64,000 nucleotides of DNA from Labrys wisconsinensis (GCF_030814995.1 NZ_JAUSVX010000007.1:124001-188000), one strand, 5' to 3'. Numbered from the stretch's first letter, positions 42,473-50,468 are shown. Notes: generated by a model not told the origin, from the sequence alone. Made by a program: numbers and translations.

Positions 42473-43137
42473 CGCGCCGCACCCTCGGCCCGCCGCTGGA
42501 GGCGGGCGGCGAGATGGGAAAGCGGAATGCTCAGCGCCAGGTAGATGCAGGCCACCAGGAGGTAGATCTGCATGCTGAGATAAGTCTCCATGACCAGATT
42601 GCGCGCCCGGAACATGATCTCGGGCGCGGCGACGCTGGAGGCGAGCGTGGTGTCCTTGAGGAGCTGGACGGCATAGTTGCACAGCGGCGGCAACATGATC
42701 CGCACCGCCTGCGGCAGCACCACGAAGCGCAGCACGTCTGCCGGTGGCAGGCCGAGGGAAAGCGCCGCCTCGGTCTGGCCCTTGTGAACGGCACCGATGC
42801 CCGCGCGAAACACCTCGGCGAGATAGGCCGCGCCATTGGCGCCAAGGCCGACGATGGCGGCCGCGAGCGGCGGCAGGCCCAGGCCGAGGTCGGCAAGGCC
42901 GAAATAGATGATGAAGAGCTGGGTCAGCGCCGGCGTGCCGCGCATCACTTCCACATAGCCACGCGCCAGGATGCGGGCCGGCCGGAACGGCATCAGCAAC
43001 AGCAGCGCCAGCGCCAGGCCGCCGGGGAGCGCCACCGCGAGGGCACCGGCCGCCACCTGCACGGCGACCCAGGCCCCTTCCAGCAGGACGGGCAGGAAGT
43101 GCGGTGCAGTTCGGATGAGCGTGTCCCAAAAGTCCAT
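42469..43137 (-). CDS. Amino acid ABC transporter permease (first)
   Basis: A 222-residue HisQ/GlnP-type permease. It opens MDFWDTLIRTAPHFLPVLLEGAWVAVQ and has YVEVMRGTPALTQLFIIYFGLAD and the EAA loop GAVHKGQTEAALSLGLPPADVL. The ATG at 43137 is chosen by the usual family N-terminus over an upstream start at 43200. It is the first gene of the minus-strand unit facing the GntR regulator. Confidence 0.92.
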   Translation of the reverse strand: MDFWDTLIRTAPHFLPVLLEGAWVAVQVAAGALAVALPGGLALALLLLMPFRPARILARGYVEVMRGTPALTQLFIIYFGLADLGLGLPPLAAAIVGLGANGAAYLAEVFRAGIGAVHKGQTEAALSLGLPPADVLRFVVLPQAVRIMLPPLCNYAVQLLKDTTLASSVAAPEIMFRARNLVMETYLSMQIYLLVACIYLALSIPLSHLAARLQRRAEGAAR

Positions 43138-43210
43138 CACGGCTGGCCGTCGCGGTTCGGGGAGAAGGGCTGCAGGCCGGTCGAGTGGTCGCCCTCGCAC
43201 CTTCCGAATA

Positions 43211-43223
43211 ATTGTCCTATCAT
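43211..43223. promoter_or_regulatory. Candidate GntR operator
   Basis: ATTGTCCTATCAT lies in the AT-rich part of the divergent region between the permease gene (start 43137) and the GntR gene. It partly fits the TNGTNNNACNA half-site pattern of FadR-type regulators. Assignment is by position and similarity only. Confidence 0.35.
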
Positions 43224-43412
43224 CCCATGAAAAGAGTCAAGCGCCCCGCTGCCTTTTTTCCGCCGGGGTGGTATGAGGCGCTAGGGATGAGGGAGGCGCA
43301 CCCTCGAAAGACGGTTTCGTCTGTTTCGGAGCCGGGCTTCAGCGGACTCTGCGTCGAGTCCGGCCGAGGCCCGGGCAGCGGCAGACGGGCCGCCCAACCC
43401 ATCGGATTGCTT

Positions 43413-44195
43413 GTGGACGAACTGCTTCCTTCACGCGCCGCCGCCCACGCCGACCCGCAACCGGACGGCGCCGAGCCGCCGATCCGGCGCCTCAAGCTCC
43501 ACGACCAGATCGTCGCCACCCTCGGCAGCCGCATCGTGGCCGGACGGTTCGGCGAGAGCGGCCTCCTGCCGACGGAGAGCGAGCTGGCGGCCGAGCTCGG
43601 CGTCAGCCGCAACGCACTCCGCGAGGCGGTGAAGGTTCTGGTCAGCAAGGGCATGGTCGAGGTGAGGCCCAAGACCGGCACGCGCATCCGGCCGATCAGG
43701 GAATGGAACCTGCTCGACCGCGACGTCCTCGGTTGGCATGCTCAGTCGGATCTACGGCTCATCCGCGCTTTCGACCTGGTGGAGTTCCGCCTGGTGGTCG
43801 AGCCGCGTGCCGCCGCCCTCGCCGCCAAGCGCGGCACGGTGGAGGATTTCGCCGCGATCGACGCCGCCTGCACGGCGCTGGAGGCCTGCGTCGGCAAGCC
43901 CGGCCTGGTGCCGCACCGCGACATCGTCTTCCACCGCTCGATCCACAAGGCCTCGCACAACGCGATCCTCAACCATCTCGGCTCGCTCACCTCCTCGCTG
44001 ATGCAGATCCAGGTCCTGATGACGACGCAGGAGCCGGGGTCCTTCGAGAAGGGCCTGCCGCTGCACCGCGCCCTGACGGAGGCGATCAAGGCAGGCGATG
44101 CCGCGCGCGCCGAGGCGATCTCGCGCGACCTCGTGCAGATGCCCTACAGCGACCTGGCGGACCGGCTCGCCGTCCCCCCGGAGCGCCAGCTCTAG
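43413..44195 (+). CDS. FadR-subfamily GntR transcriptional regulator
   Basis: A 260-residue regulator. The winged HTH is LKLHDQIVATLGSRIVAGRFG through LAAELGVSRNALREAVKVLVSKGMVEV. The linker RPIREWNLLDRDVLGWH is common in sugar-acid and amino-acid responsive members such as DgoR-type repressors. The FCD ligand domain covers about 115-245, with metal-type residues in DLVEFRLVVEPRAA, FHRSIHKASHN and LHRALTEAI. GTG at 43413 is the preferred start because the HTH begins about 25 residues later; ATGs at 43212, 43227 and 43287 would extend through the probable operator. It probably represses the divergent transport and catabolic unit. Confidence 0.85.
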   Translation: MDELLPSRAAAHADPQPDGAEPPIRRLKLHDQIVATLGSRIVAGRFGESGLLPTESELAAELGVSRNALREAVKVLVSKGMVEVRPKTGTRIRPIREWNLLDRDVLGWHAQSDLRLIRAFDLVEFRLVVEPRAAALAAKRGTVEDFAAIDAACTALEACVGKPGLVPHRDIVFHRSIHKASHNAILNHLGSLTSSLMQIQVLMTTQEPGSFEKGLPLHRALTEAIKAGDAARAEAISRDLVQMPYSDLADRLAVPPERQL

Positions 44196-44457
44196 GGTCT
44201 GGACCTGACCTGCCTGAGGACGATGTTCCGCTTCCGCCCCGGAGGAGCCAGTCTCGACCTCATCCCAAGGAGACGGGTGACGCCAGCCAGTCGCCAAGAC
44301 TGGGCGTAGACGGGATCTGAACAGGAGACACTGGCAACATGACAGTATCCCTCCCAGAGCCGCCTCAGCGAACTCCTGCCCTGGAAATGGACGACTGCCC
44401 GGCAACCGACGTTCTCAGGCCACGTGTTCGAGCGGTTCGGCTCGTGACCCCGCTCAA

Positions 44458-44871
44458 TCAGTCGTTCACGCTGATGTCCGTGAAATGGAACCCCGTCGGC
44501 GTCTTCGTGAATGTGAAGATGAGTTCGCCGCAGAAGATGGCGTAAGTGTCGTTGTTGTCGCCGTCGCGGGCGTAGATGGCTTTCTCGTGCTGGAGGCAGG
44601 TGCGGTTCTTCGCCGTGAACTTGGGCGTATACACCTTCGCGCGGAATTGCGCGGCGTCGCGAACGGGCTCGTCGCTCCCGAACGGCAATTGCGCCAGGCC
44701 GGCGACGGCCGCCGGATCGTTGGCCTTCAGCGCCGCGCGGAACTTCGTGAGGAAGTCGCTGAATTCATTCTGCACGGCAGCGGGCGCGACGGCCTTCTTT
44801 AGCGCCTGGGCCAAGGCGGGAGCCGGGTGAGCGAGAACGGCGGCGAGCACGATTCCCGATAGAAGTCTCAT
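44458..44871 (-). CDS. Periplasmic protein, hypothetical
   Basis: A 137-residue protein with a signal peptide (MRLLSGIVLAAVLAHPAPALAQ). The mature part has a helical start (NEFSDFLTKFRAALKANDPAAVAGLAQLPF), which resembles NTF2-like or DUF-type periplasmic folds, and an antiparallel beta end (DTYAIFCGELIFTFTKTPTGFHFTDISVND). Two Cys (NRTCLQH, IFCGEL) could form a disulfide. The start at 44871 is preferred over 44946 because it puts the signal peptide at the N-terminus. The 262 bp between the GntR stop and this gene show no other feature. Function unknown. Confidence 0.7.
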   Translation of the reverse strand: MRLLSGIVLAAVLAHPAPALAQALKKAVAPAAVQNEFSDFLTKFRAALKANDPAAVAGLAQLPFGSDEPVRDAAQFRAKVYTPKFTAKNRTCLQHEKAIYARDGDNNDTYAIFCGELIFTFTKTPTGFHFTDISVND

Positions 44872-44985
44872 GACTCTCTTCTCCCGCCACCGGCCGATCC
44901 CAATGTACAAGACTTTCGACGCGCGCAAAACGACTGCCCGCCTCACGGCCGCGGCCTGATCGCGGCCCTCACCGGAGGCTTACAC

Positions 44986-45429
44986 ATGACAGACGACACG
45001 AACGTTCGAGCCGGGCAGTGCCATTGCGGTGCGGTGCGTTTCGAGGTGACGCTCAGCGACGGCTTCAATTCGATCCGCCGCTGCACTTGCTCTTACTGCC
45101 GAATGCGAGGCGCCGTCGTTGTCATGGCGGAAATGGGTGGGATCAAGGTCCTGCAAGGCGAGGATGCGTTGACAAGCTACCGCTTCCATACCGGATCGGC
45201 GCAGCACTTCTTCTGTTCCCGCTGCGGAATATACACACATCATCAACGGCGATCCGACCAGAGCCTGTTCGCCGTAAACGTGGCTTGCCTGGACGGGGTA
45301 AGCCCATTCGATTTCCCTGAGGTGCCTGTCATGGATGGCATCAATCATACGAACGACACCGGCAGGCCAACGCGTCGAGCAGGCACACTTCGCTTCATCG
45401 CAGCCGACCAAGGAAGCGTCGGCGAATAG
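44986..45429 (+). CDS. GFA family zinc-binding protein
   Basis: A 147-residue protein of the glutathione-dependent formaldehyde-activating (GFA/CENP-V) fold. The zinc-binding cysteine sets are in GQCHCGAVRFEV, RCTCSYCRMRG and FFCSRCGIYTHH. Family members include Gfa of Paracoccus, but the general role is uncertain, and catalytic formaldehyde activation is debated. It diverges from the periplasmic protein at 44458-44871. The C-terminal end is less conserved. Confidence 0.85.
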   Translation: MTDDTNVRAGQCHCGAVRFEVTLSDGFNSIRRCTCSYCRMRGAVVVMAEMGGIKVLQGEDALTSYRFHTGSAQHFFCSRCGIYTHHQRRSDQSLFAVNVACLDGVSPFDFPEVPVMDGINHTNDTGRPTRRAGTLRFIAADQGSVGE

Positions 45430-45450
45430 CTGAATCGACGTGGCGCGGGG

Positions 45451-45477
45451 AACCCCTCTCCCGACTGGGGAGGGGTT
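45451..45477. terminator. Palindrome between convergent GFA and phnX genes
   Basis: AACCCCTCTCCC faces GGGGAGGGGTT around a short loop. It is related in sequence to the palindrome at 27145-27167 and in the same setting, between two converging genes. It may end transcription from both sides or be a member of a dispersed palindrome family. Confidence 0.45.
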
Positions 45478-45630
45478 GCGCGCGTCTCATCTGAAGCACT
45501 CATTCCTCGACGACGCCTCAGCCATCGCCATCCGCCGGCGCCTGCTCGGCAATGCCCGTGCATGGAAGCCGGCCGTCTCCAGCCATCCGCTGCAGACTGT
45601 GATGCCGTGGCACTGGTCGAGGCCGCCCCC

Positions 45631-46440
45631 TCACGCCGGCGGGCGCTCTCCCGCCGCCAGGCGCTTCTCGATCGAGTCGATCACGGGCAGGAGGTCCGCC
45701 ACCGAATCGATGACGTAGTCGGCCCCGGCGGCATGGAGGGCGGCGTAGGCGGCGTCGCTGCGCTTGCGGCGTTCCTCGGTGCCCAGCGCCGTCCATTCCT
45801 CCTCGGAGAGCCCGAGGGCGTTGCCGGAAATCGCGACGCCCACGGTCCAGGTGCCGGCCGCCTTGCCCTCGGCGATGCCGGGGTCGGTGTCGTCGACCTT
45901 GACCACCGCCGCGGCGGGCCACACGCCGAGATCGGCGAAGGTGCGGTACATCATCAGCGGCGAGGGACGGCCGGCGGCCAGGTCCCCGGCGCAGACCAGG
46001 TTGTCGGGCTCATAGCCCTGCGCCGCGGCGACGGGGAGCAGCGGCTGCATGATGTCGCGGGTATAGCCGGTGGTCGAGCCGATCTTCAGCCCGCGCTCGC
46101 GCAAGGCGCGCACCGTCTCGGCCGCGCCGGGAATGAGCTTGCCGAAATTGGTGACGACGCGGGCATTGAGCGGGGTGAACACCGCATAGACCTTGTCGAT
46201 GTCGGCATTGCCGGGGGCATGGCCGTGGGCGGCTTCCCAGGCGGCGGCGATGCGCGGCTGATGCATCAGCGCCTCGATGTGCTGCCATTTCGGCAGGCCC
46301 ATCGGGCCCCTCGCCTCCTCGATGGCGATATCGACGCCGAACTCCCTGAACACCTCGACGAAGGCGCCCATCGGCGCCCGCGAGCCGAAATCGACGATGG
46401 TGCCGGCCCAGTCGAACACCGCGGCCTTGAGAGCGCTCAT
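45631..46440 (-). CDS. phnX: Phosphonoacetaldehyde hydrolase
   Basis: A 269-residue HAD-family enzyme that cleaves phosphonoacetaldehyde to acetaldehyde and phosphate. The nucleophile is D10 in VFDWAGT, where the Ala at position 12 is typical of PhnX. The Schiff-base lysine is K51 in GPMGLPKWQHI. The later TTGYTRDIM and KVDDTDPGIAEGKAAG match HAD motifs II and IV. The ATG at 46440 puts the nucleophile at the usual position. It follows the FAD oxidoreductase gene by 40 bp. Neither a classical AEP transaminase (PhnW) nor phosphonate transporter is next to it. Confidence 0.92.
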   Translation of the reverse strand: MSALKAAVFDWAGTIVDFGSRAPMGAFVEVFREFGVDIAIEEARGPMGLPKWQHIEALMHQPRIAAAWEAAHGHAPGNADIDKVYAVFTPLNARVVTNFGKLIPGAAETVRALRERGLKIGSTTGYTRDIMQPLLPVAAAQGYEPDNLVCAGDLAAGRPSPLMMYRTFADLGVWPAAAVVKVDDTDPGIAEGKAAGTWTVGVAISGNALGLSEEEWTALGTEERRKRSDAAYAALHAAGADYVIDSVADLLPVIDSIEKRLAAGERPPA

Positions 46441-46480
46441 GAGGGGCATCCTTCCTGTCGGCAGCCGTTCGCGGCCGAGG

Positions 46481-47605
46481 CTAACCATGGAGATCGGCGA
46501 GGGTCTCCTCGCCGATGGCGAAAGCGGTGGAGGCGCCGGTGCCGCTCGTCACCATGACGAGGCGAACGGCGTCGGCGGGCGCATCGCGGAACATCACCCG
46601 GTCGGCGGAGGAATAGACGCCGGTCCAGCGCTCCAGCACGGCGGGCGGCCCCGGCGCGACGGTGGCGCGGTACTCGTCCAGGATCAGGTCGTCGACCGCC
46701 TGCGGCGCGAAGGGGTCGGGCGTCATCGCGTAGTGGTGGCTGTCGCCGACCACCAGCGAGCCGTCGGCGCTCTGCACCGCGATCAGGTGGACGCCGTTGG
46801 CGAGATGCGGCGCCTGCTCGGCCTGCAGGCGGGCCTTCAGCGGAGCGGCCTCGGGCAATTCGGCATAGCCCTCGTAGCGCACCAGGCTGAGGTCGGTCAT
46901 CACGGCGCCGGGCAGGCGCCACCCCGGCGCCGGCGGCGCGATCCGCAGCATGTGCAGCTTGCAGCGGCGCACGCCGTAGGCGGCGATGCGCTCGGGGAAC
47001 AGGCTCAGCAGGTCGTCGCCGGGGCAGACGACCGCGGCGCCGGCCTCGACAAGGCCGGCGGTGGTCTCGATCCGCGGCGGCTCCACGGCCTTGACCGCCG
47101 TGCAGCGAAGGAAGGTGACGCCGTGCGCCTCGGCCAGCCAGGCGGCGAGGCGCGGGATCGCCTCGCGCGATTCGACCCGCCGGTCGTGCGGGCTCCACAG
47201 CGCCGCGGTCAGCGCCGCGGGCTGGAGCTGCGGGAAGCGGGCGCGCGCCTGCGCCGCGGTCAAAAGCTCGCAGCCCTCGCCCATCTCGGTGGCCATGAAG
47301 GCTTCCAGCACCGGCAGGGTCTCCGGCCGGCGTCCGAGGACGGCGAGCCCGGCATGCTCGACCGGGATGCCGGCGGCGGCGGCGACCTCGACCCAGACGT
47401 CGCGCGAGCGCATGGCCCGCCGCCAGGTCTCGCCGCGCTTCTGGCCGGTGACGGTGACGAAGCCGAAATTGCGGATCGAGGCGCCGTTCGCCTGCGCCTC
47501 GCGGTCGATCACCACGACGCTGAGCCCGCGGCGCACCGCCGCCAGCGCATGGGCGAGGCCGACGATGCCGGCGCCGACGACGGCGAGATCATAGGGGCGG
47601 GACAT
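46481..47605 (-). CDS. Phosphonate-associated FAD-dependent oxidoreductase (TIGR03364-type)
   Basis: A 374-residue DAO-fold flavoenzyme. The FAD motif is DLAVVGAGIVGLAHALAAVRRG, with SIRNFGFVTVTGQKRG and GVYSSADRVMFRDAPADAVRLVM as family landmarks, quoted in part. This group (TIGR03364, HpnW-like) lies beside PhnX in many genomes. From memory, characterised members oxidise 2-aminoethylphosphonate or its N-methyl derivative to phosphonoacetaldehyde, which PhnX then splits. The adjacency with phnX supports that role and could replace PhnW. It diverges from the SDR/cupin pair. Confidence 0.85.
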   Translation of the reverse strand: MSRPYDLAVVGAGIVGLAHALAAVRRGLSVVVIDREAQANGASIRNFGFVTVTGQKRGETWRRAMRSRDVWVEVAAAAGIPVEHAGLAVLGRRPETLPVLEAFMATEMGEGCELLTAAQARARFPQLQPAALTAALWSPHDRRVESREAIPRLAAWLAEAHGVTFLRCTAVKAVEPPRIETTAGLVEAGAAVVCPGDDLLSLFPERIAAYGVRRCKLHMLRIAPPAPGWRLPGAVMTDLSLVRYEGYAELPEAAPLKARLQAEQAPHLANGVHLIAVQSADGSLVVGDSHHYAMTPDPFAPQAVDDLILDEYRATVAPGPPAVLERWTGVYSSADRVMFRDAPADAVRLVMVTSGTGASTAFAIGEETLADLHG

Positions 47606-47784
47606 GCGGGGGTACCGGGACAGACGCCGCCAGTTCTAGCGCGGCAACCGTGATGCGTCGATGACGGATTGCGCCGGCGATGGCGCCAGAGGGCGGCTGT
47701 CTTCCAGGCCAGCCGCCGCGATTGCACTCCGCCCGGCGATGCGCCACCTTGCGCGGCTCAGCCCGACGAGATCGGAATCACGCC

Positions 47785-48537
47785 ATGACGGACCGTCCCC
47801 TCACCCTCGTCACCGGCGGCGGCCGCGGCATCGGCGCCGCGGTCTGCCGTCTCGCCGCGCAGCGCGGGCACGACCTTGTCATCGGCTACCGCAGCGACGA
47901 GGCGGCGGCCGCGGCCGTGGCCGGGGAAGCGCGGGCGGCCGGGGCGCGCGTGCTGACGGTGCGCGGCGACATGGGCAGCGAGGAGGACATTCTCGCCCTC
48001 TTCGCCGCCGCCGACGGATTCGGCCGCCTGTCGCACGTGGTCAACAATGCCGGCGTCACCGGCCGCTCCTCGCGGCTCGACGCGGCGCCGACAGCGGTGA
48101 TCCGCTCGACCGTCGACATCAACGTCACCGGCGCCATCCTGGTGGCGCGCGAGGCGGTGAAGCGGCTCTCGACCCGCCATGGCGGTCGGGGCGGCTCGAT
48201 CGTCAACATCTCCTCGGTCGCCGCCAGCATCGGCAGCCCGGGCGAATATGTCTGGTACGCCGCCTCCAAGGCCGCGATCGAGGGGCTGACGGCGGGCCTG
48301 TCGAAGGAAGTGGCGCTGGAGGGGGTCCGGGTCAACAGCGTGCAGCCGGGCATGACGGCGACGGAGATCCACGAGCGCGACACCGGCGACGCCGCCCGGG
48401 TCGAGCGCATCCGGCCGAGCATCCCGATGCAGCGCATCGGCCTGCCCGAGGAGATCGCCGAAGCCGTGCTGTTCCTGATGTCGGACGCCGCCTCCTACAT
48501 CACCGGCGCGACGCTGAAAGTCTCGGGCGGGCGCTGA
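47785..48537 (+). CDS. Short-chain dehydrogenase/reductase (SDR)
   Basis: A 250-residue classical SDR. The cofactor motif is TGGGRGIG, the NNAG motif is VVNNAGVTG, and the catalytic Ser-Tyr-Lys are in ISSVAAS and WYAASKAAIEG. The C-terminal PIPMQRIGLPEEIAEAVLFLMSDAASYITGATLKVSGG pattern is standard; only parts are quoted. A NADP preference is possible from the Arg after the first strand. The start at 47785 is supported by the family N-terminus. It is followed 15 bp later by a KdgF-like cupin gene, which suggests a sugar-acid or uronate pathway. Confidence 0.87.
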   Translation: MTDRPLTLVTGGGRGIGAAVCRLAAQRGHDLVIGYRSDEAAAAAVAGEARAAGARVLTVRGDMGSEEDILALFAAADGFGRLSHVVNNAGVTGRSSRLDAAPTAVIRSTVDINVTGAILVAREAVKRLSTRHGGRGGSIVNISSVAASIGSPGEYVWYAASKAAIEGLTAGLSKEVALEGVRVNSVQPGMTATEIHERDTGDAARVERIRPSIPMQRIGLPEEIAEAVLFLMSDAASYITGATLKVSGGR

Positions 48538-48552
48538 GGCCGGGAGGACGCG

Positions 48553-48891
48553 ATGAGCGACGTCTGGTTCATCGAAGCATCGGACGAGGGCTGGACCGAC
48601 CTCGGCACCGGCGTGCGCCGGCGGGTGCGGCTGCAGATTCCCGAGATGATGATGGTCGAGTTCGCCTTCGAGGCCGGCGCCGTCGGCGCCCTGCATTCCC
48701 ATCCGCATGTCCAGTGCAGCACCGTGCAGCGCGGCCGCTTCGACGTGACGATCGCCGGCGTCACCCGCCGGCTCGGCCAGGGCAGCGCCTATATCGTCCC
48801 GCCCGGTGCCGTGCACGGGGTGGTGGCGCTCGAGCCGGGGCTGCTCCTGGACGTGTTCGCGCCGCGCCGCGAGGATTTTCTGGTCGGTTGA
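48553..48891 (+). CDS. Cupin protein, KdgF-like
   Basis: A 112-residue single-domain cupin. The metal-binding motif is HSHPHVQ with a following Glu-less variant, and the second His is in PPGAVHGVVALE. The overall pattern, MMVEFAFEAGAVGALHSHPH to GLLLDVFAPRREDFL, closely matches KdgF. KdgF speeds the opening of the unsaturated galacturonate or guluronate monomers from pectin or alginate. The usual Glu in the first cupin motif is replaced near QCSTVQRG. It follows an SDR gene by 15 bp; a shared role in uronate catabolism is inferred. Confidence 0.82.
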   Translation: MSDVWFIEASDEGWTDLGTGVRRRVRLQIPEMMMVEFAFEAGAVGALHSHPHVQCSTVQRGRFDVTIAGVTRRLGQGSAYIVPPGAVHGVVALEPGLLLDVFAPRREDFLVG

Positions 48892-48920
48892 GGAGCGGCA
48901 CCCGCGCTTCTGGCCGAGAG

Positions 48921-48983
48921 GGGGGGGCAAACCATTCCAGCTCGGTCAGATCGAGCCTGGTGCGTGTAGCGGACCTGCCCCAC
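48921..48983 (-). pseudogene. ParE-type toxin remnant
   Basis: Directly after the antitoxin gene (3 bp gap), a GTG at 48983 opens a short frame beginning GQVRYTHQARSD, the usual start of ParE toxins (VRYT..AR.DL.EIW). In the next frame the sequence reads LDLTELEWF, so a frameshift falls near 48955. After that there is a run of eight G residues on the plus strand (48920-48927) and no more ParE-like sequence before the cupin gene. The toxin is therefore broken and truncated. Confidence 0.5.
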
Positions 48984-48986
48984 GGC

Positions 48987-49244
48987 TCAGGCCCGACCGG
49001 CCAAGCGGCGACGCGCCTCCTCCTTCAGCTGGGCGAAATCCAGCTCGCCCGCATCGCCGCTGTCGATGCCGTCCCGCCATGCCCTGCGAAGCGAAGCCGG
49101 TTTCTCGGCTCGCGTCTGCTCGTAGCGTTCCAGCAAGCGCAGAGCCTCGCGCACGACCTCGCCGGCGGATTTGTAGCGGCCGGTCTCGACCTCGGCCTCG
49201 ACGAAACGAGCCAACTCCTCGGACAGGGACACGGTCATGTTCAT
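48987..49244 (-). CDS. ParD-like antitoxin (ribbon-helix-helix), orphan
   Basis: An 85-residue protein. The N-terminal ribbon-helix-helix is MNMTVSLSEELARFVEAEVE plus YKSAGEVVREALRLLE, a classical ParD/CopG arrangement. The C-terminal half (LRRAWRDGIDSGDAGELDFAQLKEEARRRL) is the toxin-binding segment. GGAGG precedes the ATG at 49244. The adjacent toxin gene is only a remnant, so this antitoxin is an orphan, or could neutralise a toxin encoded elsewhere. Confidence 0.82.
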   Translation of the reverse strand: MNMTVSLSEELARFVEAEVETGRYKSAGEVVREALRLLERYEQTRAEKPASLRRAWRDGIDSGDAGELDFAQLKEEARRRLAGRA

Positions 49245-49331
49245 GGCAGCGATCCTCCCCGGCACCATAGCCCAGCCACCGACATCGGCAAACACCTCCG
49301 ACATAGTCGCGGGGATCGCGCGATGACGCCC

Positions 49332-49355
49332 AAGCAGGTTCTCCCGAACCTGCTT
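49332..49355. repeat. 24-bp perfect hairpin repeat, copy 2
   Basis: Perfect 10-bp arms AAGCAGGTTC and GAACCTGCTT with loop TCCC. Its right arm overlaps the stop codon of the LacI gene (49354-49356, minus). It matches the imperfect palindrome at 7795-7818 at 21 of 24 positions. It could act as a terminator or mRNA-stabilising hairpin for LacI, but there is no T-run on either side. Confidence 0.65.
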
Positions 49356-50376
49356 AGCCTCCGGTCGCGGCGCTTGCACCCCTGACGATCAGCGAGACCG
49401 GCAGGCGCACGCAGCGCGGTGCGCGCGGCTGCGGGTCGCGGATGCGCTCGAGCAGCATCTCGGCGGCATGACGCCCCATCTCCGCCCGGTCCCAGGACAG
49501 GGCCGAGACAGGCGGCACGCCGAGCTCGGCGAGATCGGAATCGCTGCCGGCGACGATGGCGATGTCCCGCCCCACCTCCAGCCCGCTGCTGCGGATCGCC
49601 CGCAAGGTTCCGGGCAGCATGTCGACGGCCGCAACGAAAAGGGCGGTCGGCCGGTCGGCGGCGGCGAGCAGGGCGCAGGTCTCGCGGAAGGCGATCTCGT
49701 TGGACAGGGCATGATCCCGGATCAGCGCTTCGTCGACCGCGATGCCGCGCCGGGCATGGGCGTGCCGATAGCCGGCGATGCGGCTGCGCGAGGGGTAGGC
49801 AGCGGGGTCGCCGACGATCATGCCGATGCGGGCATGGCCGAGCGAGATGAGATGGCCGACCGCCAGCCCGGCGCCCGCCTGGTGGTCGGCCATCACGCGG
49901 TCGACGTTCTGCAGCAATTCGCGATCGATCAGGACGATCGGCATCGGCGCGCCGGCGATCGCCGCGGCGAGCTCGGCATCGGCCTCGTCGCTCATCGTCA
50001 TCATCACGCCCTCGACGCGCCTCTGGGCGAAGCCGCGCAGCAGGGCGAGCTCGACATCCTTCTCGTTGGAGGTGCTGGCCAGGAGAAGCGTGTAGCCGGC
50101 CCGACGGAACACCTCCTCCGCCGCCTTCACGTAGCTGGCGAAGGCGGGGATGTCGAAATCGCGAATCGCGCAGGCGACCATCCTGGTGCGGGCGTTGCGC
50201 AGGCTTCCGGCCACCGCGTCGCGCTGGTAGCCGAGCGCCGCGATGGCGTCCTGGACGCTGCGGCGCGCCTGCGGCGTCACGGACGGATGCTCGTTGAGGA
50301 CGCGCGAGACCGTCCCGAGCGCCACGCCGGCCCTGGCCGCCACGTCCCGGATCGTCGCCTTCCTGATGCCTGCCAT
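49354..50376 (-). CDS. LacI family transcriptional regulator
   Basis: A 340-residue repressor. The N-terminal HTH and hinge are ATIRDVAARAGVALGTVSRVLNEH and YQRDAVAGSLRNARTRMV. A periplasmic-binding-protein-like effector domain follows (residues 65-340; GYTLLLASTSNEKDVELALL, RRVEGVMM). It diverges from a seven-gene catabolic operon. A LacI-type palindrome at 50469-50482 lies between them, so it probably represses that operon and itself until its small-molecule ligand binds. The ligand is not predictable from sequence. Confidence 0.9.
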   Translation of the reverse strand: MAGIRKATIRDVAARAGVALGTVSRVLNEHPSVTPQARRSVQDAIAALGYQRDAVAGSLRNARTRMVACAIRDFDIPAFASYVKAAEEVFRRAGYTLLLASTSNEKDVELALLRGFAQRRVEGVMMTMSDEADAELAAAIAGAPMPIVLIDRELLQNVDRVMADHQAGAGLAVGHLISLGHARIGMIVGDPAAYPSRSRIAGYRHAHARRGIAVDEALIRDHALSNEIAFRETCALLAAADRPTALFVAAVDMLPGTLRAIRSSGLEVGRDIAIVAGSDSDLAELGVPPVSALSWDRAEMGRHAAEMLLERIRDPQPRAPRCVRLPVSLIVRGASAATGG

Positions 50377-50468
50377 CGCTTCGCCCCCGTCCGTCTTCCC
50401 CTCTGCCTCAATCCCGTGCGTCGCGCCACCCGATCAGGCAGCGATTGCACGACATTTGCGCAGAAATT

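Noticed and set aside
44339-44545. Plus-strand 68-codon frame before the periplasmic-protein gene
   Set aside because: Its second half is antisense to the conserved-looking C-terminus of the periplasmic protein, and no start signal is seen.
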